Positions 1 to 8,123 of a stretch of 48,185 nucleotides of DNA are shown in pieces. The notes below the pieces were generated by a model. It did no database searches and was not told the origin of the DNA. It saw only the letters and a program-made list of their open reading frames with translations. Each line of letters starts with the position of its first letter. Positions within the stretch are counted from its first letter, which is position 1. The DNA comes from an uncultured Prevotellaceae bacterium (GTDB lineage Bacteria; Bacteroidota; Bacteroidia; Bacteroidales; Bacteroidaceae). The position numbers were made by a program, and so were the translations under genes. The stretch covers positions 1 through 48,185 of the forward strand of contig CAMOSA010000001.1 in NCBI GenBank assembly GCA_946624335.1, written 5' to 3'.

Positions 1-54
1 TAGAGCACCTGACTGTTAATCAGGGGGTCGTTGGTTCAAGCCCATCCTGGAGCG
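1..54 (+). tRNA. tRNA-Asn (GTT), 5' end outside the window
   Basis: The 3' two thirds of a tRNA are visible. The anticodon stem CCTGA/TCAGG (8-12 with 20-24) encloses the loop CTGTTAA, giving anticodon GTT at 15-17, which reads Asn codons. The T arm is GTTGG / TTCAAGC / CCATC (30-46) with one T-T mismatch, and 47-53 (CTGGAGC) is the 3' acceptor strand followed by the discriminator G. No CCA is encoded, as is usual in Bacteroidetes. The 5' acceptor strand and most of the D arm lie before the window. Confidence 0.93.
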
Positions 55-66
55 CTTAGGGCGTTG

Positions 67-103
67 GTCCGCAAATCTCTTCGGAGGTTGCGGACTTTTT
101 TTT
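67..103 (+). terminator. Rho-independent terminator after tRNA-Asn
   Basis: GTCCGCAA (67-74) pairs with TTGCGGAC (88-95). Inside, CTC-TTCG-GAG (77-86) forms a second stem with a UUCG tetraloop. A run of eight T (96-103) follows directly. It closes the tRNA transcript and leaves only 27 bases before the helicase start, so the helicase promoter must overlap this region or lie upstream. Confidence 0.9.
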
Positions 104-130
104 AGTCCTCTCCCTTTTACCTTCAATGAT

Positions 131-2065
131 ATGACATTTGCAGAATTAGGCCTCAGTGCCCCCCTTCTTGAAGCCATCACGGAACTGGGCTTCGAGACGC
201 CCATGCCCGTGCAGGAAGCCGTCATCCCCCATCAACTCAACAGCCAACAAGATCTGGTGGCGCTGGCGCAGACCGGCACCGGCAAGACGGCGGCCTACGG
301 CCTGCCGCTGCTGCAGAAACTCAGTAACCCTCTTGTCGATGGCGATGATCCTGTCGAGGGTGCTGCGGCCGTTTCCACCGACGGTTCGGAGCCGGCGGCC
401 ATCATTCTCTCGCCGACGCGAGAGCTGTGTCTGCAGATCGCCGACGACTTGGAGTCGTTCGCGAAATACCTGCCCGGCGTTCGCATCCTCCCCGTCTATG
501 GAGGAACGAATATTGAGCCGCAAATACGGGCCTTACGGAAGGGCGTCAACATCATCGTGGCCACGCCTGGCCGCCTGATAGACCTGATGCATCGTGGTGC
601 AGCCAAACTGGAGCGTGTGCAGACGGTGATCCTCGACGAGGCAGACGAGATGCTCAGTATGGGCTTCTCGGAGAGCATTGACGCCATCCTCGAGGGCGTT
701 CCACGGTCGCATACGACGTTGCTCTTCTCGGCCACGATGAGCAAGGATATCGAGCGTATCGCCAAAAACTACCTGACCGATGCCCGCGAGATTGTCGTCG
801 GGAGCCGCAACGAGGGTGCCGAGCATGTCAATCATATATATTATATGGTACGCGCGAGCGACAAATATCACGCCCTGAAACGTGTGGTCGACTACTACCC
901 GAAGATCTACGCCATCGTCTTCTGTCGTACGCGTATGGAGACGCAGGAGATAGCAGACCGTTTGATACAAGACGGCTATAATGCCGATGCGCTGCACGGC
1001 GACTTGTCGCAGCAGCAACGCGACCTGACGATGCAGCGTTTCCGACAACACCGGATTCAGTTGCTCGTGGCTACTGACGTGGCTGCGCGCGGACTGGACG
1101 TCGATGATCTGACTCATGTCATCAACTTCGGTATGCCCGATGATATTGAGAACTATACGCACCGTAGCGGACGTACGGGTCGTGCAGGCAAGAAGGGAAC
1201 GAGCATCTGCATCGTTCATAGCCGTGAGCGTGGACGCATACGTGACGTTGAGCGTACGATCAAGAAGGAGTTCGTGCGTGGCACGCTGCCATCGCCCAAG
1301 GAGATATGCTCGAAGCAACTGTGGAAAGTCATCGACGATATCGAACGGGTGGAGGTCGATGAGGACGAGATTGCTGGCTTTCTGCCTGAGGTGCGACGTA
1401 AGTTGGAGTGGTTGGACAAGGATGACCTGTTGAAGCGCGTCGTCAGTCGCGAGTTCAACCGTTTCCTGCGTTACTATGCCAGTGCTCCTGAAATCGAGGA
1501 GATAGACCCGGAACACAAAGAGAGCAAGCGGAAGGGGAAAGGCTCGGATTGGGGCTCGTCGGGCGACGGACGACGCCGTGCCGAGGGCGATCATGCTCCC
1601 GAGGAGGGCTATACGCGCCTCTTCATCACCCTGGGCAAGGTCGACGGTTTCTATGCCCGTGAAATCATTGGTCTGGTCAACAATCGTTGCTCGGGGCCGA
1701 AGATTGATATGGGCCGCATCGACCTGCGCCCGACCTTCTCGTTCTTCGAAGTGCCGGACGCCGAGGCCGATCGTGTGCTGAAGGCCCTGAAAGGTTTCAC
1801 CTACAAGGGCCGGCGCATCGGCATTGATGTGGCTGAGGCACCTGTCGCCAACGAAGCGGAGCCCGCACGGCCTAAGAACAGGGCTCAGCGCCGCTTCGAG
1901 AAACGACAGGAAGAGGGTGCCAAGACTTTCGGCAAGACAAAGGGTCGCAAGACGTCGCGTCATGATAAGGGCCGCCAGCATACTCAGGGCGACGCCGAGG
2001 TTGCGACGCGCGGCAAGAAGAAGGGAGACTGGCGACAGTTCTTCCACGGCGATGACCGCACCTGA
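131..2065 (+). CDS. deaD: DEAD-box ATP-dependent RNA helicase (DeaD/CsdA type)
   Basis: This is a cytoplasmic RNA helicase that unwinds short RNA duplexes, in relatives during ribosome assembly and cold adaptation. Visible motifs are the Q motif (F21 to Q28), Walker A AQTGTGKT (46-53), TPGRLI, DEAD (169-172), SAT, and the C-terminal RecA-lobe motif HRSGRTGRAGKKG. After the two RecA lobes comes a linker, then a DbpA-type RNA-binding fold (from YTRLFITLGKVDGFY to about residue 590) and a Lys/Arg-rich tail ending in GKKKGDWRQFF. At 644 residues it matches long Bacteroidetes DeaD proteins. The ATG at 131 is the first usable start after the tRNA terminator; the ATG at 125 opens only a two-codon frame. 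The family is certain; which E. coli helicase it replaces is inferred. Confidence 0.95.
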   Translation: MTFAELGLSAPLLEAITELGFETPMPVQEAVIPHQLNSQQDLVALAQTGTGKTAAYGLPLLQKLSNPLVDGDDPVEGAAAVSTDGSEPAAIILSPTRELCLQIADDLESFAKYLPGVRILPVYGGTNIEPQIRALRKGVNIIVATPGRLIDLMHRGAAKLERVQTVILDEADEMLSMGFSESIDAILEGVPRSHTTLLFSATMSKDIERIAKNYLTDAREIVVGSRNEGAEHVNHIYYMVRASDKYHALKRVVDYYPKIYAIVFCRTRMETQEIADRLIQDGYNADALHGDLSQQQRDLTMQRFRQHRIQLLVATDVAARGLDVDDLTHVINFGMPDDIENYTHRSGRTGRAGKKGTSICIVHSRERGRIRDVERTIKKEFVRGTLPSPKEICSKQLWKVIDDIERVEVDEDEIAGFLPEVRRKLEWLDKDDLLKRVVSREFNRFLRYYASAPEIEEIDPEHKESKRKGKGSDWGSSGDGRRRAEGDHAPEEGYTRLFITLGKVDGFYAREIIGLVNNRCSGPKIDMGRIDLRPTFSFFEVPDAEADRVLKALKGFTYKGRRIGIDVAEAPVANEAEPARPKNRAQRRFEKRQEEGAKTFGKTKGRKTSRHDKGRQHTQGDAEVATRGKKKGDWRQFFHGDDRT

Positions 2066-2115
2066 CGGTTTCGGGCATAAAAATGGTCTCCAAAATGCAA
2101 AAAAAAGTCTTTTTT

Positions 2116-2147
2116 CTTGACTTCGCCTTTTTGAGGTTGTATCTTTG
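2116..2147 (+). promoter_or_regulatory. Bacteroides-type promoter of miaB
   Basis: The -7 box TATCTTTG lies at 2140-2147 and a -33-like CTTG at 2116-2119, with a 20-base spacer. This fits the Bacteroidetes primary sigma consensus TTTG-N19-20-TAnnTTTG. Transcription would start near 2154, giving a leader of about 27 bases before the miaB ATG. Confidence 0.75.
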
Positions 2148-2180
2148 CACCCGAAAATGAGCTAATAAGTTTTTCATGCG

Positions 2181-3524
2181 ATGAAAAAACTGTTGATAGA
2201 AACTTACGGATGTCAAATGAACGTGGCCGACTCGGAGGTCGTGGCCTCTGTCATGCAAATGGCAGGTTACGAGGTCACGCCGGACTTGGACACGGCTGAT
2301 GCCGTCTTCCTTAACACTTGTTCTGTCCGCGATAATGCTGAGCAGAAGATCCTCTCGCGGCTGGAATATCTCCGCAGTATCCGCCGTCGTCGGAAGCTCA
2401 TCATCGGCGTGCTGGGATGTATGGCAGAGCGTGTCCGTGAGGAACTTGTCGAGCACCACGGCGTTGATATCGTGTGCGGTCCGGATGCTTACATGAACCT
2501 GCCTGAGCTCGTCGGTCAGGCCGAACTGGGCGAGAAAGCTGTCGATGTGACGCTGTCGACGACGGAGACCTACCGCGACGTCGTGCCGCTTCGTCTTCAC
2601 GCCAATCTCATCGGGGGCTTCGTCAGCATAATGCGTGGCTGTAACAACTTCTGCCACTACTGTATAGTGCCTTACACACGTGGTCGTGAGCGCAGCCGTG
2701 ATGTCGAAAGCATCCTACGCGAGGTGCGCGACTTGCGTGACCGTGGCTTCAAGGAGGTGACGTTGTTGGGTCAGAATGTGAACAGCTATTTTTATCAAGG
2801 AGCCGGGACGATGGCCGACGGCCAATCTGACGGTTGCCGTTTCCCCGATCTCTTGCGCATGGTGGCACGTGCTGTGCCTGAGATGCGCGTTCGCTTCACC
2901 ACCAGCCATCCAAAGGACATGAGCGATGAGACGCTGCGTGTGATCGCTGAGGAGCCTAATGTGTGCCGCCACATTCACTTGCCTGTGCAGAGCGGCAGCG
3001 ATAGCGTGCTCAGCCGCATGAACCGAAAATACACGCGTGAGTGGTATCTCGAGCGCGTGGCGGCCATCCGTCGTATTGTTCCCGACTGTGGCCTGTCGAC
3101 GGACATCTTCGTCGGCTACTGCGGCGAGACGGAGGCCGACCATCAGCTATCACTCTCGTTGTTGCAGGAGGTAGGCTACGACTCGGCCTTCATGTTTAAA
3201 TACTCGGAGCGGCCGGGCACTTATGCCAGCCGCCATCTGCCCGACGACGTGCCTGAGAAGGTGAAGGTACGCCGCCTCAACGAAATCATAGCCTTGCAGA
3301 ATGGTATCTCTGCCGAGCGCCACGCAGCGCTGGTCGGCAAGACGGTTGAGGTGCTGGTCGAGGGGACGAGCAAGCGTAGCCGCAGCCAGTTGTTCGGTCG
3401 CACCGAGCAGAATTGGGTTGTCGTCTTCGACCGTGGTTCTCACCACATCGGCGATCGTGTCATGGTGCGTATCACAGGCAGTACGTCGGCAACGCTGCAG
3501 GGCGAGGAATGTCCTCCGGCGTAG
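2181..3524 (+). CDS. miaB: tRNA-2-methylthio-N6-dimethylallyladenosine synthase MiaB
   Basis: This radical-SAM methylthiotransferase adds the 2-methylthio group to i6A37 in tRNAs that read UNN codons. The N-terminal UPF0004 domain carries its cluster cysteines C11 (YGCQMN), C47 (NTCSVR) and C80 (LGCMAER). The radical-SAM triad is C154-x3-C158-x2-C161 in MRGCNNFCHYC, followed by YTRGRERSR. A TRAM-like RNA-binding domain fills roughly residues 375-440. The length of 447 aa is normal. It has its own promoter and sits upstream of the ftsX-folK gene block. The YTRGRE context and length favour MiaB over the related RimO and MtaB. Confidence 0.96.
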   Translation: MKKLLIETYGCQMNVADSEVVASVMQMAGYEVTPDLDTADAVFLNTCSVRDNAEQKILSRLEYLRSIRRRRKLIIGVLGCMAERVREELVEHHGVDIVCGPDAYMNLPELVGQAELGEKAVDVTLSTTETYRDVVPLRLHANLIGGFVSIMRGCNNFCHYCIVPYTRGRERSRDVESILREVRDLRDRGFKEVTLLGQNVNSYFYQGAGTMADGQSDGCRFPDLLRMVARAVPEMRVRFTTSHPKDMSDETLRVIAEEPNVCRHIHLPVQSGSDSVLSRMNRKYTREWYLERVAAIRRIVPDCGLSTDIFVGYCGETEADHQLSLSLLQEVGYDSAFMFKYSERPGTYASRHLPDDVPEKVKVRRLNEIIALQNGISAERHAALVGKTVEVLVEGTSKRSRSQLFGRTEQNWVVVFDRGSHHIGDRVMVRITGSTSATLQGEECPPA

Positions 3525-3608
3525 CCCTTGGCATGGCCTCACCTTCATTCTAACCTTATAATATTAATCAAAACTTAACCCTCTGCTCTGCAGACCAAGA
3601 TAGAAGAT

Positions 3609-4475
3609 ATGAAACATCACAGGACTTTAGGCCGTATGCAATGGCTGACGTCGTGTATCTCAACGACGCTGGTGCTGCTGCTGTTGGGGCTTGTTGTGCT
3701 CTTTGGCCTTTCGGCTCGCCGGCTGTCTCAGTCCGTGCGCGAGAATCTGACCGTGACGCTCTTGTTGGACGATGATGTTGAGACGGCCGATGCCGATGCG
3801 CTGGCGTTGCGTCTGAAGGACCGCCCCTATGTGCATCGCACGACGGTTATCACGCGTGACCAGGTACTGCAGGAGGAGAGCGAGCGTATGGGCACCGATC
3901 CCACCGAATTCCTGGGCGGCGAGAATCCCTACACGTCGAGCATCGAGCTTAACGTCAATGCAGATTATGCCTGCACTGACAGTCTCCTGTGGATCTCCAA
4001 GGAGCTGAAGTCAATGTGGCAGGTGGCTGACGTCGTCTACCAGCGCGATCTTGTTGACAACCTCAACCACACGCTTCGCCGCGCTACCTTTTGGCTATCC
4101 GTGCTGGCCCTGTTGCTGATGGTCATCTCTGTCGTGCTAATCAATAATACGGTCAGGTTGAGCGTCTACTCACGTCGCTTCACGATTCATACGATGCGCC
4201 TTGTCGGAGCCTCGTGGGGCTTCATCCGTTGGCCCTTTATCCGCCGCAGCTTGAGCATCGGCCTGACTGCCGCCGTGCTGGCCGACGCGCTGCTGTTTGT
4301 CGCCATCCGATGGATGATGGCTCAGGACGCGTCCGTCTCCACCATCGTCACGCCGTCCATCATCGCTGTCATGGCGGGCTCGGTGCTTGTTGCGGGGCTG
4401 TTGCTGACGCTTGTCTGCACGTGGGTCAGCGTCGGCCATTTCCTGCGAATGAAGGAGAACGAGATGTACAGATAG
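3609..4475 (+). CDS. ftsX: Cell division ABC-transporter permease-like protein FtsX
   Basis: FtsX is the membrane partner of the ATPase FtsE and links divisome ATP hydrolysis to septal peptidoglycan hydrolysis. The sequence has the FtsX layout: a short cytoplasmic N-terminus, TM1 (about 17-37), an extracytoplasmic domain of about 110 residues (ENLTVTLLLDDDVE...QRDLVDNL) and three further TM segments after residue 155. The juxtamembrane VRLSVYSRRFTIHTMRLVGASWGFIRWPF is typical of the MacB/FtsX permease domain. ftsE is not adjacent. It heads the block ftsX / DUF3098 / uppP / truB / queA / folK, which recurs in this order in Bacteroidetes. The start at 3609 is the first ATG and precedes TM1 at a suitable distance. 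Confidence 0.93.
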   Translation: MKHHRTLGRMQWLTSCISTTLVLLLLGLVVLFGLSARRLSQSVRENLTVTLLLDDDVETADADALALRLKDRPYVHRTTVITRDQVLQEESERMGTDPTEFLGGENPYTSSIELNVNADYACTDSLLWISKELKSMWQVADVVYQRDLVDNLNHTLRRATFWLSVLALLLMVISVVLINNTVRLSVYSRRFTIHTMRLVGASWGFIRWPFIRRSLSIGLTAAVLADALLFVAIRWMMAQDASVSTIVTPSIIAVMAGSVLVAGLLLTLVCTWVSVGHFLRMKENEMYR

Positions 4476-4521
4476 CGCTCACGCTCCCACCACTTTTTAT
4501 TTACTATTATTCTCTCATCAT

Positions 4522-4761
4522 ATGGAAAAGAACAATTTCGCTTTCGGACGAAAAAACTTCATCGTCATCACCATCGGGATGGCCGTGGTCATCTTGGGCT
4601 TTATCCTCATGTCCGGTGCGGGCTCCACGGAGACGGCCTTCAACCCAGATATTTTCAGCGCCACGCGTATCAAACTGGCTCCGGCACTGGCTTTCATCGG
4701 CTTCGTTATCATCGGTGTCGGCATCATGTGGCGTTCTAAGGATAAGGAGGCACAATCATGA
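4522..4761 (+). CDS. DUF3098 family two-TM membrane protein
   Basis: This is a 79-residue protein with two hydrophobic segments (about 14-33 and 52-70) joined by a short polar loop (GAGSTETAFNPDIFSATRIK), and a charged tail. It is recognised by sequence and by position between ftsX and uppP, its constant location in Bacteroidetes. The stop overlaps the uppP start (ATGA), implying coupled translation. No function is established; the neighbours suggest envelope or division work. Confidence 0.88.
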   Translation: MEKNNFAFGRKNFIVITIGMAVVILGFILMSGAGSTETAFNPDIFSATRIKLAPALAFIGFVIIGVGIMWRSKDKEAQS

Positions 4762-5621
4762 CCCCATTCGAGACCATCATCATCGCCATCGTTGAGGGCT
4801 TGACAGAATTCCTGCCCGTGTCCTCGACGGGGCACATGATCATCACGCAGAACCTGCTGGGCGTGGAGAGCACCCCTTTCGTCAAGGCCTTTACGATCAT
4901 CATTCAGTTCGGTGCCATACTCTCGGTCGTCTGTCTCTACTGGAAGCGCTTCTTCCGCCTCAATCACGAGCCGGCGCCCGCCGGTAGCACACCCTTTCAG
5001 GCCTTTCTTCACAAGTGGGACTTCTACTGGAAGCTACTCGTGGCTTTCATCCCCGCTGTCGTCATCGGCTTTCTGGGCAAGGCGTCGGGGCTCATCGACC
5101 GTTTTCTCGAGAGCGTCGAGGTGGTGGCTGTGATGCTGGTTGTTGGCGGCGTGTTCATGCTCTTCTGCGACCGCCTGTTCAATGCGGGCAGTGAACAGAC
5201 CCCCTTGACCGAGAAGCGCGCTTTCCGCATCGGCCTCTTCCAGTGCATCGCCATGATTCCTGGCGTCTCGCGCTCCATGGCCACCATCGTCGGTGGTATG
5301 GCTCAGAAACTCACGCGCCGTGCTGCGGCCGAGTTCTCTTTCTTCTTGGCTGTGCCGACGATGGCGGCAGCCACTGCGCTGGACTTCCTGCACCTGTTCT
5401 TCGGCGATGAGGCGGATGCCAGCTGGGCCACGCGCGACAATCTGCTGATGCTGGCCTTAGGCTGTGCCGTAGCCTTCGTGGTCGCTCTGCTTGCCATGAA
5501 GTGGTTTGTGGATTTCCTGGCTAAGTATGGGTTTAGGGCCTTTGGCGTCTATCGCATCATTGTAGGTATTGTCATCCTGGCTTTGCTTTGGACAGGCCAC
5601 TCACTCGTAATGATAGACTGA
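4758..5621 (+). CDS. uppP: Undecaprenyl-diphosphatase UppP (BacA)
   Basis: This membrane enzyme dephosphorylates undecaprenyl pyrophosphate, recycling the lipid carrier for peptidoglycan and O-antigen synthesis; high levels confer bacitracin resistance in relatives. Both signature motifs are present: EGLTEFLPVSSTGH (13-26) and PGVSRS (168-173), together with several TM helices. At 287 aa it is slightly longer than the usual 265-280 because of an extended loop (residues 69-87). The ATG overlaps the stop of the DUF3098 gene, and an AAGGAGG tract lies 10 bases upstream, although it is also coding sequence of that gene. Confidence 0.96.
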   Translation: MTPFETIIIAIVEGLTEFLPVSSTGHMIITQNLLGVESTPFVKAFTIIIQFGAILSVVCLYWKRFFRLNHEPAPAGSTPFQAFLHKWDFYWKLLVAFIPAVVIGFLGKASGLIDRFLESVEVVAVMLVVGGVFMLFCDRLFNAGSEQTPLTEKRAFRIGLFQCIAMIPGVSRSMATIVGGMAQKLTRRAAAEFSFFLAVPTMAAATALDFLHLFFGDEADASWATRDNLLMLALGCAVAFVVALLAMKWFVDFLAKYGFRAFGVYRIIVGIVILALLWTGHSLVMID

Positions 5622-5622
5622 C

Positions 5623-6516
5623 ATGAATCCTCAGGCAGGCGAAATACTTTATATCGACAAACCCTATCGGTGGACTTCGTTCGATGTGGTGAATAAGGTG
5701 CGGTGGCTGCTATGCAAACGACTTGGCACGAAGAAGCTGAAAGTGGGGCACGCCGGCACGCTGGACCCGTTAGCAACAGGCGTGATCATCGTCTGTACGG
5801 GGCGTGCCACAAAGCGCATCGATGAGTTGCAGGCGGGCACAAAAGAATATATTGCCACGCTGCGCCTGGGTGCGACGACACCCTCGTTCGACCTGGAGCA
5901 TGAGATTGATGCTTATTATCCCTCGGAGCATATCACGCGCCCTCTGGTCGAGGACGTGTTGCAGCGCTTTGTCGGGCCCATTGAGCAAGTGCCACCAGCC
6001 TATTCGGCCGTGAAGGTCGAGGGCAAACGTGCTTACGACCTGGCACGCAGTGACAAGAACGTCACGCTGAAGCCCAAGCTATTGGTGATCGACGAGATTG
6101 AGTTGTTGGATTTTAATAATCCCCTCTCTGGTTCCCCTCATGATGGAGAAGAGCTATTATCGTCTGAGAAACCAATGAATAATATCGGCAGCGACGCCCT
6201 CCTCATCACAGGGGTGGCGGGGAAAGGGGCTTTCATCCCCCGAACAGGTATGCGCAACAAAGCCTTCCTGACCTCCCCGGCTGTGCCGACCGACACCGTC
6301 GCCTACCCCTCGATGACGATTCGTGTCGTATGCTCGAAGGGGACATATATCCGGGCCTTGGCCCGCGACATTGGCCAAGCCCTTGGCAGCGGAGCCCATC
6401 TAACGTCACTGTGCCGTACGTGTGTCGGAGCTGCCACGTTGGCCGATTGCCTCACGATGGACGCCTTCCCCGAGTGGCTCAGCCAACAAGAGATCATTAA
6501 CAACGCCCTCACATAA
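5623..6516 (+). CDS. truB: tRNA pseudouridine(55) synthase TruB with a large internal insertion
   Basis: TruB makes pseudouridine-55 in the T loop of tRNAs. The catalytic block HAGTLDPLATG is at 43-53 with nucleophile D48. ATKRI, RLGATTPSFDLEHE, QVPPAYSAVKVEGKRAYDLAR and the late block RVVCSKGTYIRALARDIG are all intact. Bacteroidetes TruB proteins are about 230-240 aa; this one is 297. The excess lies between LLVIDEIELLDFNN (to residue 166) and SMTIRVVCSKG (from 230): about 63 residues rich in Gly, Pro and Ser with no place in the family, occupying a surface loop just before the KGTYIR block. The frame is open throughout, so the gene is probably functional. It starts one base after uppP ends. 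Confidence 0.95.
   Translation: MNPQAGEILYIDKPYRWTSFDVVNKVRWLLCKRLGTKKLKVGHAGTLDPLATGVIIVCTGRATKRIDELQAGTKEYIATLRLGATTPSFDLEHEIDAYYPSEHITRPLVEDVLQRFVGPIEQVPPAYSAVKVEGKRAYDLARSDKNVTLKPKLLVIDEIELLDFNNPLSGSPHDGEELLSSEKPMNNIGSDALLITGVAGKGAFIPRTGMRNKAFLTSPAVPTDTVAYPSMTIRVVCSKGTYIRALARDIGQALGSGAHLTSLCRTCVGAATLADCLTMDAFPEWLSQQEIINNALT
6121..6309. repeat. Repeat-like in-frame insertion inside truB
   Basis: This stretch encodes the extra residues 167-229 of TruB. It begins with CCCCTCTCTGGTTCCCC, contains G-runs such as CAGGGGTGGCGGGGAAAGGGG and ends near CCTCCCCGGC. That C-tract then G-tract texture resembles the palindromic repeats seen between genes elsewhere in this window and is unlike the surrounding truB codons. 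It is 189 bases (63 codons), so the frame is kept. Its origin as a mobile or repeat element is inferred. Confidence 0.55.
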
Positions 6517-6528
6517 TCATTCAAAGTT

Positions 6529-7593
6529 ATGAAACTATCACAATTCAAGTTCAAGCTCGACCCAGAGCGCGTCGCCCAGCATCCCGTGCCTTTCCGCGAC
6601 GAATGTCGGCTGATGGTGCTGCATACGCAGAGCGGTATCATCGAACATCGCGAACACTTCTACGACCTGCTTGAGTATTTTGACGATCAGGACGTCTTTG
6701 TCTTCAACGACACGAAGGTCTTCCCCGCCCGTCTCGAGGGCAACAAGGAGAAGACGGGCGCCAAGATTGAAGTCTTCCTGCTGCGCGAACTCAATCAGGA
6801 GTTCCGTCTTTGGGACGTCCTCGTCGAGCCTGCTCGCAAGATCAGGATAGGCAATAAACTCTACTTCGGCGAGGACGAGTCAATGGTCGCCGAGGTCATC
6901 GATAACACGACAAGCCGTGGCCGCACCCTGCGCTTCCTCTACGACGGACCGCACGAGGAGTTCAAGGAGGCACTCTATGCCCTTGGTGAAGCTCCGCTGC
7001 CTAAGCAGATCATAACGCGCAAGGCTGAGCCTCAGGACATCGAGGATTTTCAGTGCGTCTTCGCGCGCAACGAAGGCGCAGTGACAGCCCCCACGGCTGG
7101 TCTTCACTTCTCCAAACAACTGCTTAAGCGAATGGAGATCAAGGGTATCGAGATGGCTTATCTGACGCTCCACTGCGGCTTAGGTTGCTTCCGCGAGATT
7201 GATGTCGAGGACCTCTCGAAGCACAAGACCGAGAGTGAGGAGATGCACGTCGGGGCTGAGGCCTGCCGACTGGTCAATAAGGCGAAGGAGGAAGGACACC
7301 ACGTATGTGCCGTAGGCACTACGGTGCAGCGGGCCCTCGAGACGGCCATCGGCGCCGACTGCCGCCTGAAGGAGTTCGACGGCTGGACCAACAAGTTCAT
7401 CTATCCGCCCTACGAGTTCGGGCTTGCAGACTCGATGATCGCTAATTTCTATATGCCCTATTCGACGCTGCTCATGCTGACGTGTGCCTATGGCGGCTAT
7501 GACTTGGTCATGAAAGCCTACAAAGAGGCGCTGCGTGACAACCGCTACCGTTTCGGCACCTACGGCGACGCCATGCTTATCCTCAACGACTGA
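6529..7593 (+). CDS. queA: S-adenosylmethionine:tRNA ribosyltransferase-isomerase QueA
   Basis: QueA transfers and isomerises the ribosyl part of SAM onto 7-aminomethyl-7-deazaguanine in tRNA, the epoxyqueuosine step of queuosine synthesis. Family blocks are visible: FNDTKVFPARL near residue 65, GAVTAPTAGLHFSKQLL near 184-200, LHCGLGCFREIDVEDL, and the C-terminal FIYPPYEFGLADSMIANFYMPYSTLLMLTCAYGG. The length of 354 aa is normal. It lies 12 bases after truB and 26 before folK in the same operon. No preQ1 riboswitch is visible upstream, as expected for a gene inside an operon. Confidence 0.96.
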   Translation: MKLSQFKFKLDPERVAQHPVPFRDECRLMVLHTQSGIIEHREHFYDLLEYFDDQDVFVFNDTKVFPARLEGNKEKTGAKIEVFLLRELNQEFRLWDVLVEPARKIRIGNKLYFGEDESMVAEVIDNTTSRGRTLRFLYDGPHEEFKEALYALGEAPLPKQIITRKAEPQDIEDFQCVFARNEGAVTAPTAGLHFSKQLLKRMEIKGIEMAYLTLHCGLGCFREIDVEDLSKHKTESEEMHVGAEACRLVNKAKEEGHHVCAVGTTVQRALETAIGADCRLKEFDGWTNKFIYPPYEFGLADSMIANFYMPYSTLLMLTCAYGGYDLVMKAYKEALRDNRYRFGTYGDAMLILND

Positions 7594-7619
7594 TCGTCAA
7601 TCTTCACCCTCTGCGCGCA

Positions 7620-8075
7620 ATGACAGACCTCTATCTCTCCTTCGGCAGCAATCTCGGAGACCGCCATACGCTGCTGCTCATGGCCATCGACCTGACGGCT
7701 CGTCACGTGGGGAGCCTCGTCCGCTGCTCCTCCCTTATCGAGAGTGAGCCGTGGGGCTTCAGCAGCGCTCATCGTTTCCTCAACGCAGTGGCCTGCTATC
7801 GCACGGCGCTCTCGCCGCGTGAGGTGCTCGAGGTCACCCAGCAGATCGAACGACAGCTCGGGCGGCAGCACAAGAGTATCGACGGCTATGCTGACCGGCC
7901 CATTGACATCGACCTTCTGCTTTACGGCGACGTGTGCCTCGATGAGCCTGACCTGACAATCCCCCACCCACTGATGGCCCGTCGTGACTTCGTCATGAAA
8001 CCGCTGGCCGAGATAGCGCCAGAGCTGGCCTGTGAAATCACCTCGAGGTCGGAACAAGAACCCTTCAACAGTTAA
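7620..8075 (+). CDS. folK: HPPK: 2-amino-4-hydroxy-6-hydroxymethyldihydropteridine diphosphokinase
   Basis: FolK transfers pyrophosphate from ATP to 6-hydroxymethyl-7,8-dihydropterin in folate synthesis. The N-terminal YLSFGSNLGDR block, the SSLIESEPWGF region, the QQIERQLGR helix and the signature RPIDIDLLLYGD (Mg-binding Asp residues) followed by IPHPLMARRDFVMKPLAEIAPEL are all present. The length of 151 aa is usual. It closes the ftsX-to-folK block, 26 bases after queA. Confidence 0.95.
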   Translation: MTDLYLSFGSNLGDRHTLLLMAIDLTARHVGSLVRCSSLIESEPWGFSSAHRFLNAVACYRTALSPREVLEVTQQIERQLGRQHKSIDGYADRPIDIDLLLYGDVCLDEPDLTIPHPLMARRDFVMKPLAEIAPELACEITSRSEQEPFNS

Positions 8076-8123
8076 AACCAACGGCCATCACCACGGCTGT
8101 TACCTTCATATTCTCATTCAACT

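Noticed and set aside
533..2047. Long antisense open frame inside the helicase gene
   Set aside because: The plus strand carries full DEAD-box motifs; the antisense frame is a by-product of high GC content. The same holds for long antisense frames at 13728-14819, 19685-21415, 30349-32043, 40688-41875 and 44948-45961.
4742..4757. AAGGAGG before uppP as a regulated ribosome site
   Set aside because: It coincides with Lys-Glu codons at the end of the DUF3098 gene; the overlapping ATGA stop/start is enough to explain translation.
6480..6528. A preQ1 riboswitch before queA
   Set aside because: Only 12 bases separate truB from queA, and no suitable aptamer fold is visible.
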